This document shows positions 10,591 to 23,000 of a stretch of DNA of 64,000 bases, in pieces. Numbering within the stretch: position 1 is the stretch's first letter; each line of letters starts with the position of its first letter. The notes under the pieces are model-generated. The model was not told where the DNA came from and did no database searches. It saw only the letters and a list, made by a program, of their open reading frames with translations. The position numbers and the translations under genes are program-made. The stretch is from Strigamia acuminata (Eukaryota > Arthropoda > Chilopoda > Geophilomorpha > Linotaeniidae). The DNA lies in contig OX442321.1 of the NCBI GenBank assembly GCA_949358305.1, positions 5,419,605-5,483,604 of the forward strand, written 5' to 3'.

Positions 10591-13262
10591 ATGAGGATAC
10601 TTTTAGCACTTAAGGGTGGTGAACAATGGGTCGGTGATTTACACACACGCGATGATGTTAATGGCAATTTCGTTCTAAGTAATCGTAAGTGGGCGAACAT
10701 GTGTCAATCAAACAAATTTATTCAATTTTACGTTTGTTTTTGTTTTGCAGCTGAACATTGCGCTAGTGGAAAACAATTCAAAGGACTTCAGACGTTCAGA
10801 GATGACGAAATCGATCATGGTAAGTGAAATCAGGCGAAAAAATTTGTTGATTTTAAAATACATTTTTTTAGTTGAAGATTTTAAAGAAGAGATCAAAATA
10901 AACAGTTCGCCGAAAGAAGACAAAGACAATTTATCCACAAGTAATTTGATTGGTTGTGTGAGGGAATTTATTTTATTTATTTATTTATCGTGATTTGTTT
11001 TATAGAGAGGAGGCTCAACCTTGTAATGGACGAGAGTCCGAACGGGTCGGAAGGAATCGTTATAATCGATCGTTTAAACGATCAATTTTTTAAAGCGGTA
11101 AAGGGATTTGAATTATTGAATACGGAGTATATTTTTTTGTGTAATTTTTGCACAATTTTTGCACGATTTTTGCACAATTTTTGTACAATTTTGAACGATT
11201 CTTATATTGATTTTTGCACAATTTTTGTACAATTTTTGAACAATTCTTATATTGATTTTTGCACGTTTTGTATGATTTTTGGACAATTTTTCTATAGTTT
11301 TTTTTTATTTTTGCACGATTTTTGTACAGTTTTTTTTATTTTTGTACGATTTTTGTACAGTTTTTTTTTATTTTTGTACGATTTTTTTTTATTTTTGTAC
11401 AATTTCTTTAATTTTTTCTACAATTTGTGTATTTTTCGTACGATTTTTTTTTATTTTTGTACAATTTCTTTAATTTTTTCTACAATTTGTGTATTTTTCG
11501 TACGATTTTTTTTATTTTTCTACAATTTTTGTACTTTTCATACAACTTTTGTATTTTTCATACAATTTTTGTATTTTTCATACAATTTTTGTATTTTTCA
11601 TACAATTTTTGTATTTTTCATACAATTTTTGTGTTTTTCATACAACTTTTGTATTTTTTTAATATATTTTTTGTATTTTTCTATAATTTTCGTATTTTTA
11701 ATATAATTTTGTATTTTAATATAATTTTTGTATTCGTTTAGGCTCGCGAAATAAGCCGGGAGAAAGTGATAGCACTTGCAGTCGAAGGACGAATGTTAGG
11801 ACGAAATGGGAATCTCTGCTGTCTACAGGTCGAAATCCAATCCTCAAATATCCAATATCAAACTTAAAAAATTTCACATTCCTTTATTCAGATCAAGGCC
11901 GACACTTTTGTATATATTTTCGACATGATGTACCAGTCCGACAAGTTTTTCCAATCAGGCCTAAAAGACATAATCGAAGACCACAACATTCTCAAAGTAA
12001 AAAAAAAACTGCAAAAACCTCAAATCCTCGATCAAATCCAACCAAATAACCAATTCGATTTGCAGATAATGCACGATTGTCGCTACGTCTCAGACGCACT
12101 ATACCACACATACGGTATCTCAATCAATAACGTGTACGACACGCAGGTTAACGACATTCCCGACCATTTATTCCCATTTATTAACATTCCTTTTCATCCT
12201 TTTTCAAGGTTGCCGACATAGTAATTCGTAAAAACAATTTCCGAGGCAAAATACCCCGCCATGTTCGCGATCTTGGCACGTGTCTCCGCGATTACTTATC
12301 CCTCAAACCCGACGTACTCAGTTTATTCTCCGCTCCGCGCCATCTATTGGAGGTGAATAGAAACACAAAAAAATCATAATTCGTTTAATAATTCGATTTA
12401 AATTCATTTTCAAACAGAAAGATCAACTGGCGTTGATGAAAAGACCTTTTACCGACCAAGTCGTGGAAGCAGCCGCGGATTCCGTCCGATATTTACGCCA
12501 ATTACGGCTGGAAACGATGCAAAGGCTGCTCAAGGACCTCGAAGCGGGCATCGATCTCTATTTAAATCACGTGCGGGACTCGACACCTCGCGAAATCGCC
12601 CTGGTGAGCAAATTAATAATTAAATCAACAACAAAAAAATAAGTAAAAATTTTCAAATTCAGATGTCCGCCAACGAGGTCCCGGAAAAAATGAAACTCGT
12701 GTTGAGAGGTCAACGAGAGTTACTCGCGCCGCCGCAATCGGCAGCCACCGACGAATTATCGTCGCTTCCCGACTGGACGCCGTTCAAGACGAGCCAAACG
12801 TGCAACCCCATCACCGCGACGGCCGACTACCTCGAGCGGCGGATGAACTCGTTCGAGGCGGACGACTATCCGAACGAAACTCCGGAAATCTTGAACTTCT
12901 CCCCCAATTTCTTACCTCAATCATTAACGAATTCGCCGCGAGATGACGCGCCGAGTCGTCCGCCGAGTCGTCCGCCTTCCACCGCCCACGTTTCGCCCAA
13001 TTTCCTACCTCAATCATTAACGAATTCGCCGCGAGATGACGCGCCGAGTCGTCCGCCTTCCACCGCCCGCGTTTCGCCGCCGAGCAAACCGGAATCGATG
13101 CTGCTATCGCACCGGAAACTCAATTTCCCACCGAGCCCGACAACGAAACCGAAAGCGGAGTCCATCAAGGCTCTGAAAATGGTCCCCGCCGGCATCCAAC
13201 AGACCGGCATTCCTAAAAACTTGGCCAAATGGGAGCGAATGAAACTGAAAGACACGACATAA
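10591..13262 (+). CDS. EXD1: EXD1-like piRNA biogenesis protein (Sm-like fold plus degenerate DEDD 3'-5' exonuclease fold)
   Basis: Exons 10591-10684, 10751-10819, 10872-10940, 11006-11097, 11742-11828, 11892-11996, 12066-12146, 12209-12352, 12418-12603 and 12663-13262 give 508 residues, close to the roughly 510 of mammalian EXD1. Residues 1-55 look like an Sm/LSM fold (RILLALKGG, then KQFKGLQTFRDDEI). Residues 95-275 match the EXD1 nuclease fold: HDCRYVSDAL, NNVYDTQVADI, RPFTDQVVE. The active site is degenerate: the first acidic residue of motif I is A121 (E123 kept), D176 of motif II is kept, and the motif III Tyr and Asp are replaced by A265 and S269. In mice and silkworm EXD1 acts as an RNA adaptor with Tdrd12 in piRNA production, without needing nuclease activity; that role is inferred here. 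The C-terminus is a Ser/Pro-rich tail with an internal duplication. The ATG has A at -3 and an in-frame stop upstream. Egalitarian, a relative, is larger and fits less well. Confidence 0.85.
11098..11741. repeat. T-rich intron of EXD1 with a 20-bp tandem array
   Basis: The intron is built from TTTTTGTAC/TTTTTGCAC-type units. From about 11515 to 11650 it becomes a regular 20-bp array of TACAATTTTTGTATTTTTCA with few changes. Upstream, a longer segment containing TACAATTTCTTTAATTTTTT is duplicated. The phenylalanine-rich open frames here are by-products of the repeat. Confidence 0.9.
12904..13077 (+). repeat. In-frame coding duplication, period 93 bp, in the EXD1 tail
   Basis: The segment coding SPNFLPQSLTNSPRDDAPSR is present twice, offset by 93 bp (31 codons). 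The first copy carries an extra 12 bp that repeats the SRPP codons. The near identity of the two copies indicates a recent duplication. Confidence 0.9.
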
Positions 13263-14027
13263 AATTCTATATTTTTACTAAAAATTATATTTTTCTACAC
13301 CAAACAAAGATGCAAATTTTTCTTGCAGTATTTTCCATTTTATTCCGATTTTTTCTTTGATTTTCCGGCGAAACACGGACGGAATTCGCGTCGGCAAACA
13401 CGAGAAAGTGTCCTTAGCCACACCTCGCTCCGTGCCTCGAAGGTAGATGCCCCATTTGAAGGGTCAAGAGTCGCTCGACTGCCTCTCGAGGGGTGAGCGA
13501 ATTTCCTTGGCTCGTTTCGCCGGGCCCGACGAGTCCACATTTCTTCCAGGTGACTAAGTCGCCAAACTGGTTCCTCGTCTCGAAGGCTGCCTCGCAAGTC
13601 TCGTTAAGGCGCTCTACTCTCCTCCAGTGGCCCCTAATTACCCCAGAAACGAAAATTTTTAATAAAAAAGACGAAAAAATGACGAAAATCGCTCGAATTT
13701 CGACTCTTTGCGTTGATTTTTCGCGCGATTTTGCTCGTATTTTGGTCGCTGATTGCTCGCGAACCCGAATAGCGCGCTCCGGTGCGTTTGCACCTGTAGG
13801 AGGTTAGTTTCTTACCTGTTGCTCATTGGCACTGGAGTGCCCGAGGCCAGTTTCTTTGGTGTTTGGTGGCGCGTTGGCAGAAGCGGCGTGCGAGTGACTG
13901 ATCTAATAGTGGACGGCTCTTGGAAACCTGTGCACGAAGTTTGAGTGTTTTTTCGGACGGAAAGCGAGTTAAATGCAGCCACTTTTCGGATATCAATTGT
14001 GCCATTGTTCGTTTCGGGATTGAAACA
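13263..14027. other. EXD1 3' region and uninflatable 5' region
   Basis: No gene recognised. Moderately GC-rich DNA with small open frames on both strands. AATAAA at 13661-13666 is a possible EXD1 poly(A) signal. The uninflatable 5' UTR and promoter must lie in the right half; no TATA box stands out. Confidence 0.5.
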
Positions 14028-17000
14028 ATGTCGAGTTGTAGGAAATGCTTTGTTAGTTTGGGTGTTTTCATACTCTACTTGTCGGCAACGTGCATCGAGA
14101 CTCAGACTCAGGTGAGGCTTCCATTTTACGCCTGGATTTTGGTTTGAGGAGCAAGGGCATTAACTTGACTGTTGGTAATCATGTTTGTCGATGTTTTGCA
14201 CGGTTTTATGATGGAAAAATCGATGGATTTGCATTGTTTTGTGCGAATAAATGCATTTTGGTGTTGGAAATGATATTTGTTTGTTGTTTTTTACGGTTTT
14301 TTGCGGTTTTTTCGAAGGGAAAGTTTATTTTTTGATGAAGAAGTTGATTTTTTTTATGTTAAATGTAAGAAACCGAGGCAGGATGACAAGTTTTGTCAAG
14401 TCCCGAGGGTAAATAGCCGGTTGAACCGTTGAACTCGAGTCAACTTCCTGGATTCCTCTCTGTGGTGACCTCTTGCATTCAATGATAAATAACGATAAAT
14501 ATCTTTGGAGTAAAAGTGATTGATGTCCGATAGAAGTGTCTTATCAATTCATAGATAGTAATTTACGTCTTTTGTTTGTTTTCGCAGGGAACGAATAGTA
14601 TTTTTCACTGTCCCGAAGGTAAGAAATTTAATATTAATTATTCTTTTTTTTAATTGATTTGAGTTACAATGTGGAGAAATTTGCGTATGAATGGTGAGAT
14701 ATGTTGATTGAAGCAACTGAGGGCAATTGAACGCATTCGAGGCCACTCGATGGCCTGGGAGGTCAGTGCGAGTGTTTACATATGATTTGGTAAAAGAAAG
14801 AAAAGAAAAAATGACCAGGAAGAGTGGATTTTTAATTAAAGGTGTGATGGAAATGCATCGGATTGGAAATATAGAATTGAAATAATTTGTGGCGTTGTTT
14901 GGGGAAGATTAAATGATAATTTGGTTTTGTTTATTTGTCCTTTTTAGGTTGGGAATTGAAGGAATTCCATTGCTACAGATTTTTTGACATTAAACATTCC
15001 TGGAGGAAAGCTGCTGAGTTATGCAGGAGGTGAGAATGAATATTGTTGTTGCAACATTCTTCTAATGTAATATCAATGTTTTTTATCATTATATATATAT
15101 TTTTTTTTATTTGAAAAGACATCTAATTTTTTTTTTTTTTAATTTCGACTCGTTGGCCTTCAACTTGTATACGAAAAAAAATGTAGAAATGAAAGTTGTT
15201 AGGGATAATGATTACAAATGGCGGCCTTGACAAACCTTAAAAATTATGGTATTTAACTTAAGCCAATCCCTATTGAATAGTACCACCCAACTAAATTGTT
15301 TGTTGTTGGTTTTTTTATATTTATTTATTTTTAAATCATCATCATCATCGACATTTTTTAAAAGGTCAGTGATGATGTCAGTGTTGTGGATTGTGGAAGG
15401 TTTTATTTTTTGTTACGAGGCTTGGAGTTTTTATTTTACCGGATACCACAGACCGGATACCGAATTTGTGGACACGTGACGTGATATCCACCAATTCGGA
15501 GGCGGAAAATGATATCGCATGTTCAAAAATTCGGGATTTGGTTTTATTTTACCGGAAACCAGATACCGGAAACCGAATTTGTGTACACGTGACGTGATAT
15601 CCACCAATTCGGTGGCGGAAAATGATATCACAAGTCCAAAAATTCGATATTTGGTTTTATTTTACCGGAAACCAGATACCGGAAACCGAATTTGTGTACA
15701 CGTGACGTGATATCCACCAATTCGGTGGCGGAAAATGATGCCACGTGACCAAAAATTGGGTGTTTGGTTTTCTGTGTTCGATTTTTCGGTAAAAATAAAA
15801 TAAAACCCGCTTATAAAATGACACGAAGTTTTTAATATTTCTTGTTCTTCGTTTGGGAATGTGAACTTTTCGTTGATCCCGTTGCGGTGCATGTTCGTGT
15901 GACCTGCTTCCTCTTTCTCAGGGAAGAAATAAAAATGAGTTGAAACTTAAATAAACTGTTCACAATTATATCCACCGTGTGAGATTTGTACTCTAAATTT
16001 AAAATCGAGGCAACATTTCCACATTTTCTGCAAAAATCCTAAGGAATTTTAACAGTTTCATAACCGGACATGCATATAAACCTGTTTGTAAAGTCAATTG
16101 AATAATTAATTTATTGAATTTACTATTCCATTCTGTCAAGGTCTTTATGAGGTCTGGGGTGAAATCTCTTGAAAAAAAACATTTTTCCACTTTTATTTTG
16201 ATCCTATCATCTAAGTAAGGTCATTTAAAGGACTAATTTCTCATGTAAAGACGCTCAACACGAGAATAAACACGCATTTTAAGAATGCTAGAACCGCCCC
16301 ATTGAATTTTCTTGTTCAGTGGTTTCGAGATTTCCAGACACAAACGGTTGAAATGAACTCATAAAACATTTATTTTTTAATAAAAAAAAAAAGGAAAAAA
16401 CAGTAAGCAAACTATTTTAATGTCCATTTAAGATCGAGGGCAGTTTAATCTAGTAATTCACTCATGTATAATTAAGAATAAGAGATTTAATTACTAAGTT
16501 AAAGTCATGGAAGCGAGACGTCAATGTCCTTTTGCATGTTATTTGCTGAGGTCTCGGCGTGATATCAACCTCTTGTCTTCACATCACTTTTTCTTTAAAT
16601 TTGCAAACAAAAGGAAACATACAATTACTAAATAATAATAAAGCACTTTCCGTTTCGCTATGTATTGTATTTTTTATTTTTTTTAAATTTTTTATCAAAA
16701 ATTTGCATTTTTTTTAATTTTTAAATTTCATAATTTTAGAGTGGAAACAAACAACGCCCAATTTTCATTTAATGAATTATAATATCCCAAACTCATTGCA
16801 CTCTTGACCTATAAAAATATTTCTATTTAGGGCACAGTTTTAAGGATTATATTCCATTTTTATGTTCAATGTCGACCAGACAAAGTGTTTCGTGGGAAAA
16901 TGATCGTTTTTTGATTTCAATGAATCGAGTTTAATCCCATCATTTGTCATTTTTTTATTATTCACTATTATTTGACCCTCGATAATTAATGATAATTTAT

Positions 17001-20000
17001 TTTCTTCGATTTTGGCTTGTGATTGTCCCATTGTTTTTATGTGCCAAGGTGATGCAGGCGATCAAATATTTTAATTTATAACAGTTTAACGATTCGATTC
17101 AAGGCGATAAATTCTTATTTTTTTATTTTTAAATTTCAGATATGGCAGCGAATTATTATTCATTAGCAAATATAGTCAAAACAACTTCACGCAGTATCTC
17201 GCAAGTAGAGAATTATCAGAAAGCGACGACAAAGCCTATTGGATCGGTATGAATAGGCCTAATGGCGGAATAATTGCTTTAATAATCCATTCGTGCGTAC
17301 TCAATTTTTTTCCTCTCTTAATCTTTTCTCTCGACCTTTTAAACAGGCTTACACACAGTGGACGAGTTACGCACGAATACATTGGAATCTGCAACTGCAA
17401 AGAGTTCTTTTCTATCCAAATATGCGGGATTTTGGGCAAACGATCAACCAAGACCGGACCAAGGCGAATGCGTCGAAGCCATGTATGCGGCGGGATCGCA
17501 ATCCTGGTCGCTGTCAACCTGTGAAAAACTCATGCCTTTTCTCTGCCGTTTTGAAGCGTGTCCAAATGGTATTAAAAAATTTAAAAATATGGAAATTTTT
17601 ATTTAATTTTAATATTTTTTTGTGTTTGAATTAGGCACATATCATTGCAATAACGGAAGGTGCGTGAATGAGAATTTCAGATGCGATAACACGGACGACT
17701 GTGGTGATAATTCGGACGAAGTGAATTGCCGGGACGAATGCCATTACTACTTGAAGAGTTCAGGCGACACGATCGAGTCTCCCGGATATCCAAAATACGC
17801 GCCGAATTTGAACTGCAAGTGGACTTTGGAGGGCCCGATTGGAACTAACATTATTCTCCAGGTATGTTTAAACTTTATATTATTTGTTTGTAAAGCTAGG
17901 ATAAATGCAGAAAAAATATATTATTTTGCGTACATAGCCAAATGCATAAAACAAGGCATAAATTGCATAGAAAACCTCTAAAAAAACACACAAAATACAC
18001 CAATTCATCACCAAAAACACCAATAAATCATCTAAAACACCAATACTTCACCAAAAACACTAATAAAACACCAAAAATTACTAATAATAACGACAAAAAA
18101 CACCAAAAGAACTAAAAGAACAACTAAAACTCGAAAAATAAAAATTTTAAGTTCCATTTTTATGATTGGCAAACCTACAATGAAGTAATTGTGTGTTTTG
18201 GCCGACATAATGTGTGCACTGAATTGACATAAAAAGAAAACACTTATATTTTTGTATGTATAAAAATTGAGTAAAATGTAATTGCGCACAAAACAATTTT
18301 ATTTTATGCTTTAGCTAATAATAATTTGTTGTTTATTTTGGCAGTTTACGGAGTTCGTAACCGAATCTATTTTCGACACCGTTCACGTGCTGACCGGTGG
18401 CCGCACGGAGGAAACCAGCGTCAACATGTTGACGTTGTCAGGCCAGCCGGAGAATTTGTCTTCCAAGTTATTCACCAGTGCGTCCAACTTCATGATAATT
18501 AAATTCCGCACGGACAGCTCCATAGAGAAAAGAGGTTTCCGGGCCATATGGAAAACAGGTAGAAGACAAATTGGATAAATTTGACCCACTTCAGCGTGTT
18601 TGCGTGGGCGGGAGTTAATTCGAAATTCTTGTTTCAGAACCGCCCAATTGCGGTGGTCGCTTAGACGCAACGACTACACCTCAAACATTGACCTCTCCGC
18701 AATACCCCGACCCTTATCCGGGTGGATTGGAATGCCTTTATACAATACGAGCCCCGCATGGCAAAATTATCACGTTGCAGGTTATTTATTTACTGATTTA
18801 TTCCGGTTTTTGTTAGTATTTAGTTATATATTCCGTTTTTTGTTAGAATTTAGTGATTTATTCCGTTTTTTGTTAGTATTTAGTTATATATTCCGTTTTT
18901 TGTTATTATTTAGTTAATTATTCCATTTTTTGTTATTATTTAGTTAATTATTCCATTTTTTGTTATTATTTAGTTCATTATTCTGTTTATTTATTTATTT
19001 ATTTATTTTGGTTTTTGTTATCATTTTATTTGTTTATTTATTTATTTATTATTTATTTAATTTAGTTGTTGGATTTTGATATGGAGGCGGATCAGGATTT
19101 TGTTCTTGTTCGGGACGGAATCCGATCGGTGGATGCGGAATTGGCGCGTCTTACCGGTTCTTTGGAATCGAATTCAAGATTCATCATGTCGACGAGCAAT
19201 AAAATTTATTTGTACATACGAACGAATTTTGGGGACAGCCGGCGCGGATTTAAAATCAAATTTGTTGCCGGATGTGTGGTGGACGTTGAGGCGGTGTCGG
19301 GGTTCGTCAACTCGCCCGCTTACGGAATATCCGATTATCCGAGCAATTTGGATTGTTCGTACACGATCCACAGACCTGGAGGAGGACCGTTGTCACTGAA
19401 ATTTACTGATTTTTCGTTGGACGAACAGGATTATCTACAAGTATGTCAATTTAAATCAAAGAAAAGAGAGAAAAGTTGTTTATTGATAAATATTTACAGG
19501 TTTATGATGGTAGTGGTTCTTCGGGCACACGGTTATCTTCGGCTAAGGGTTTCACAGGCTCCTCGCGACCATCGCTCGTTATGACGGCTACGAGCGGTCA
19601 GATCTACTTGCATTTTACTACTGATCCCAGGAGAGGCAGTAGGGGATGGAATGCCACATTCAGCGCAGGTTTGCAAATTTTTCATCATTTTTTTCCATTA
19701 TTTTTCAATTTTTTTCCATTTTTTTCCATTATTTTTCATTTTTTCTTCATTTTTCTTCCATTTTTTCTATTTTTCTTCCATTTTTTCTATTTTTCTTCCA
19801 TTTTTTCTATTTTTTTCAATTTTTTTCAAATCTTTCTTTCATTTTTCATCTATTCTCTTTCCATTTTTTTTTAAAAAATCTTTCTTCCATTTTTCATCCA
19901 TTTTTCATCCATTTTCTTTCCATTTATTTCGTATTATTTCGTTTTATTTCACATTTATTTTTTAATTTACTTCCAGACTGCCCTTCCATGCCAATGGGCA

Positions 20001-23000
20001 AGCAAGTATTGGCTTCCAGCCGCGACGTCCACTTCGGAACCGTCGTTAATTACACGTGTCCGATCGGCCACGAATTCAACAACGGCCAGTTTGAAATAAT
20101 CAACTCTTGTTTGATCGGCGGAAACTGGACCGTCGGTTACGTTCCCGACTGCCAAGAACGATACTGCGGACCGGTCCCTCAAATCGACAACGGATTCGCC
20201 GTCGCCTCAACCAACGTCACCTACCTCGGCACCGCCACTTACCAATGTTACGCCGGATTCGTCTTCCACACTAAAAACCCCACCCAAGTCATCCAATGTA
20301 CAGAACAAGGCAAATGGCAGGACTCCCCGGTCTGCATCAGTGAGTAGAACGCTCAAATTTCCACATTTAATTTAATTTAATATCCAAAATTAGCCTCGCA
20401 GTGCTCGCCAATGGCCGACACTCCGCACGCCGTACGAACCATTCTCAACGGCCAAGACCGAAGTTACGGGACGATCATTCGCTTCGATTGCGAAGAAGGT
20501 TTCTTTCGGGTCGGCGCGCCCGTCCTAATTTGCAACGGCACTTGGTCGTCCGAACCTCCTACGTGTCAGCGTAAGTTGGTTGAGGAAATAATGGATTTAT
20601 TTATTTCGTTTTTGATGCATTTTTAGGATCTCGCTGTTACTCGATACCGAAAATCGAAAACGCTTTTATACTGGACGCGAATAAAGACTATTTCTACGGC
20701 GACGAAGCGGTCGTGCAGTGTTTCCGCGGTTACAAGCTCAACGGAAACAAAATTCTCACTTGCGATGCTAATCAGGCGTTTTCCGCTCCGCCGACTTGCG
20801 ACGGTGAGGAGAAATAATTTTAATTATTTTAAATTTTAAATTAAAATTTTTTTTTTATTTTTTTTTATTTTTTTTTATTGATTTCCTTCAGATGTGAACG
20901 AGTGTAACGCGACGTCGTGCGATTTAGCAACGACCGAATGTCAGAACACCAACGGCGCTTTCTTTTGTAAATGCAAACCGGGCTACGCGCCCAATCTCGA
21001 TTGTCGTCCAATCGGCGATTTGGGGCTCAGTTCCGGCGCTCTGCCTAATGCCAGCGTGCAAGTGTCCGGAACCGAAGTTGGATTTGATAAAAATGTAGTT
21101 TTTATATCGAAAAATCGCCCGGAAATGATTAATTTTGCTCTTTTTGAAGGGAATTCGACTTAATAGTGAAACCGGATGGTGCGGGAACGTGCCGAAAGAG
21201 GACTCCAATTGGATCCTGGTGATTTAATTGCATTTTTTGAATGTAAATTAAAAATTAATTTTTTTTTTCTTTTTGACAGATCGATTTATTGGCGCCTACA
21301 ATCATTCGAGGTTTTCGTTCGCAAGCCGTTCAAAGACCCGACGGTTCGCTCGCGTTCCCCGCAGTGCTCAGGATCCAACACAGCGACGATTTGTCGGATG
21401 TTTTTCGCGAGTACGGCACGCCTGACGGGAAGGTGATGCAAAAACGCGTTTTTTTGTTGTAAAAATAAACGTGTTTTGTTTTTATTTATTGTTTATTGTT
21501 GTTTTAGACGTTGGAGTTTCGAACGACAGCCGCTGCCGCTTCCGGAACGTCGGTTTTTAATCTTCCGCGGCCGTTGGAAGCGCGTTACATCCGTTTCGTG
21601 CTCGAAGAGTTCTCGGTCGCTCCTTGTCTTCGGTTGGAGTTGATGGGATGTTCGCGCCAAGACTGCAGAGGTTTTTTGGTTTTTTATTTATTTTGGTTGC
21701 AGAAGTTGTTTGTTTTTGTTTTAATTTGGTTTTGAATTAGATGTGGATGAGTGTTTGACGGAAAATGGCGGTTGTCAACATAAATGCGTCAATTCTCAAG
21801 GAACTTACAGTTGTCAATGCAAGAACGGATTCGAATTGTACACGAAAAATGGAACTGCCGGTTTTTACGTGCCGTCGAGCGAGACGGGGTTGAGGGAGGG
21901 CGATACGTATCGTTTGAATAAAAGCTGCGTTGGTAAGCCTCGATTATTTCAAAGAATTACAATTTTGAATACATTTGCATATATTTTTATATATGTATTT
22001 ATTTTATATATTTTTTGTGTATTTTTTATACATATAATTTTTTTTATGTATAAATTTTTTATATATTTTTTTTATTATTTTTTTTATGTATATATTTTTT
22101 CATTTATATTTTTTTTATTATTTTTTTTATGTATATATTTTTTCATTTATATTTTTTTTATTATTTTTTTTATGTATATATTTTTTTATTTATATTTTTT
22201 TATGTTTATATTTTTTTATATATATTTTTTATATATATTTTTTTTTGTATTTTTGTTTTCATATATATTTTTTTTATATATTTTTTTTATATATTTTTTT
22301 TTCTATTTTTTTTTTTTATATATTTTTTTTTATATATATTTTTTTTTATATATTTTTTTTATATATATTTTTTTTTATATATATTTTTTTATATATTTTT
22401 GTACATATTTTCTTTTTAGCTAAAATGTGCGACAAATTAGTGAATCCTGAAAACGGTTTGCTACTCTCGACGCAAGAACGGTTCCACTTCGGAGACCGAG
22501 CTCAATTCAAGTGCAACTTCGGCTACATCCTCAAGGGATCAACATTCCTCGAATGTCTATCCAGTGGCGAATGGAACGGAACAATTCCTACCTGTCAATG
22601 TAAATCAATTTCAAACCTAAACACAAACCACAAACAAACTAATCTCCACCTTAATAAAAAAAAAACAGTTGCTCACTGCGACGCCATGACCGACGACCCT
22701 TCGCAAGGCCTATCCATCTCCCTACCAAACACCGACAGCCGTCGAATCAACTTCGGAGAGAACATAACCCTAACCTGCAACGAAACCGGACGCAAACTAC
22801 GCAAATCGGCCACCGCCGCTTTCCGCCAGTGCGTCTACGACCCGACGTTGGGCCAATCGAATTACTGGTTATCCGGGAAAAAACCCGCTTGCTTTCGTAA
22901 GTTAACTTTACTAATTTCGCGTACCATTTATTCGACGGCGCTCTCTTCCAGGCGTCGACTGCGGAGTGCCGCCGAACACACCCGGTGCCAGTTACGGACA

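Noticed and set aside
10954-11741. Phe-rich 250- and 104-codon open frames
   Set aside because: They are translations of the T-rich 20-bp array in an EXD1 intron and overlap one real exon by chance.
21095-21163. Reading uif exon 14 on through 21163
   Set aside because: The frame hits a stop; splicing 21095-21149 restores the discoidin motif [10 protein letters not shown].
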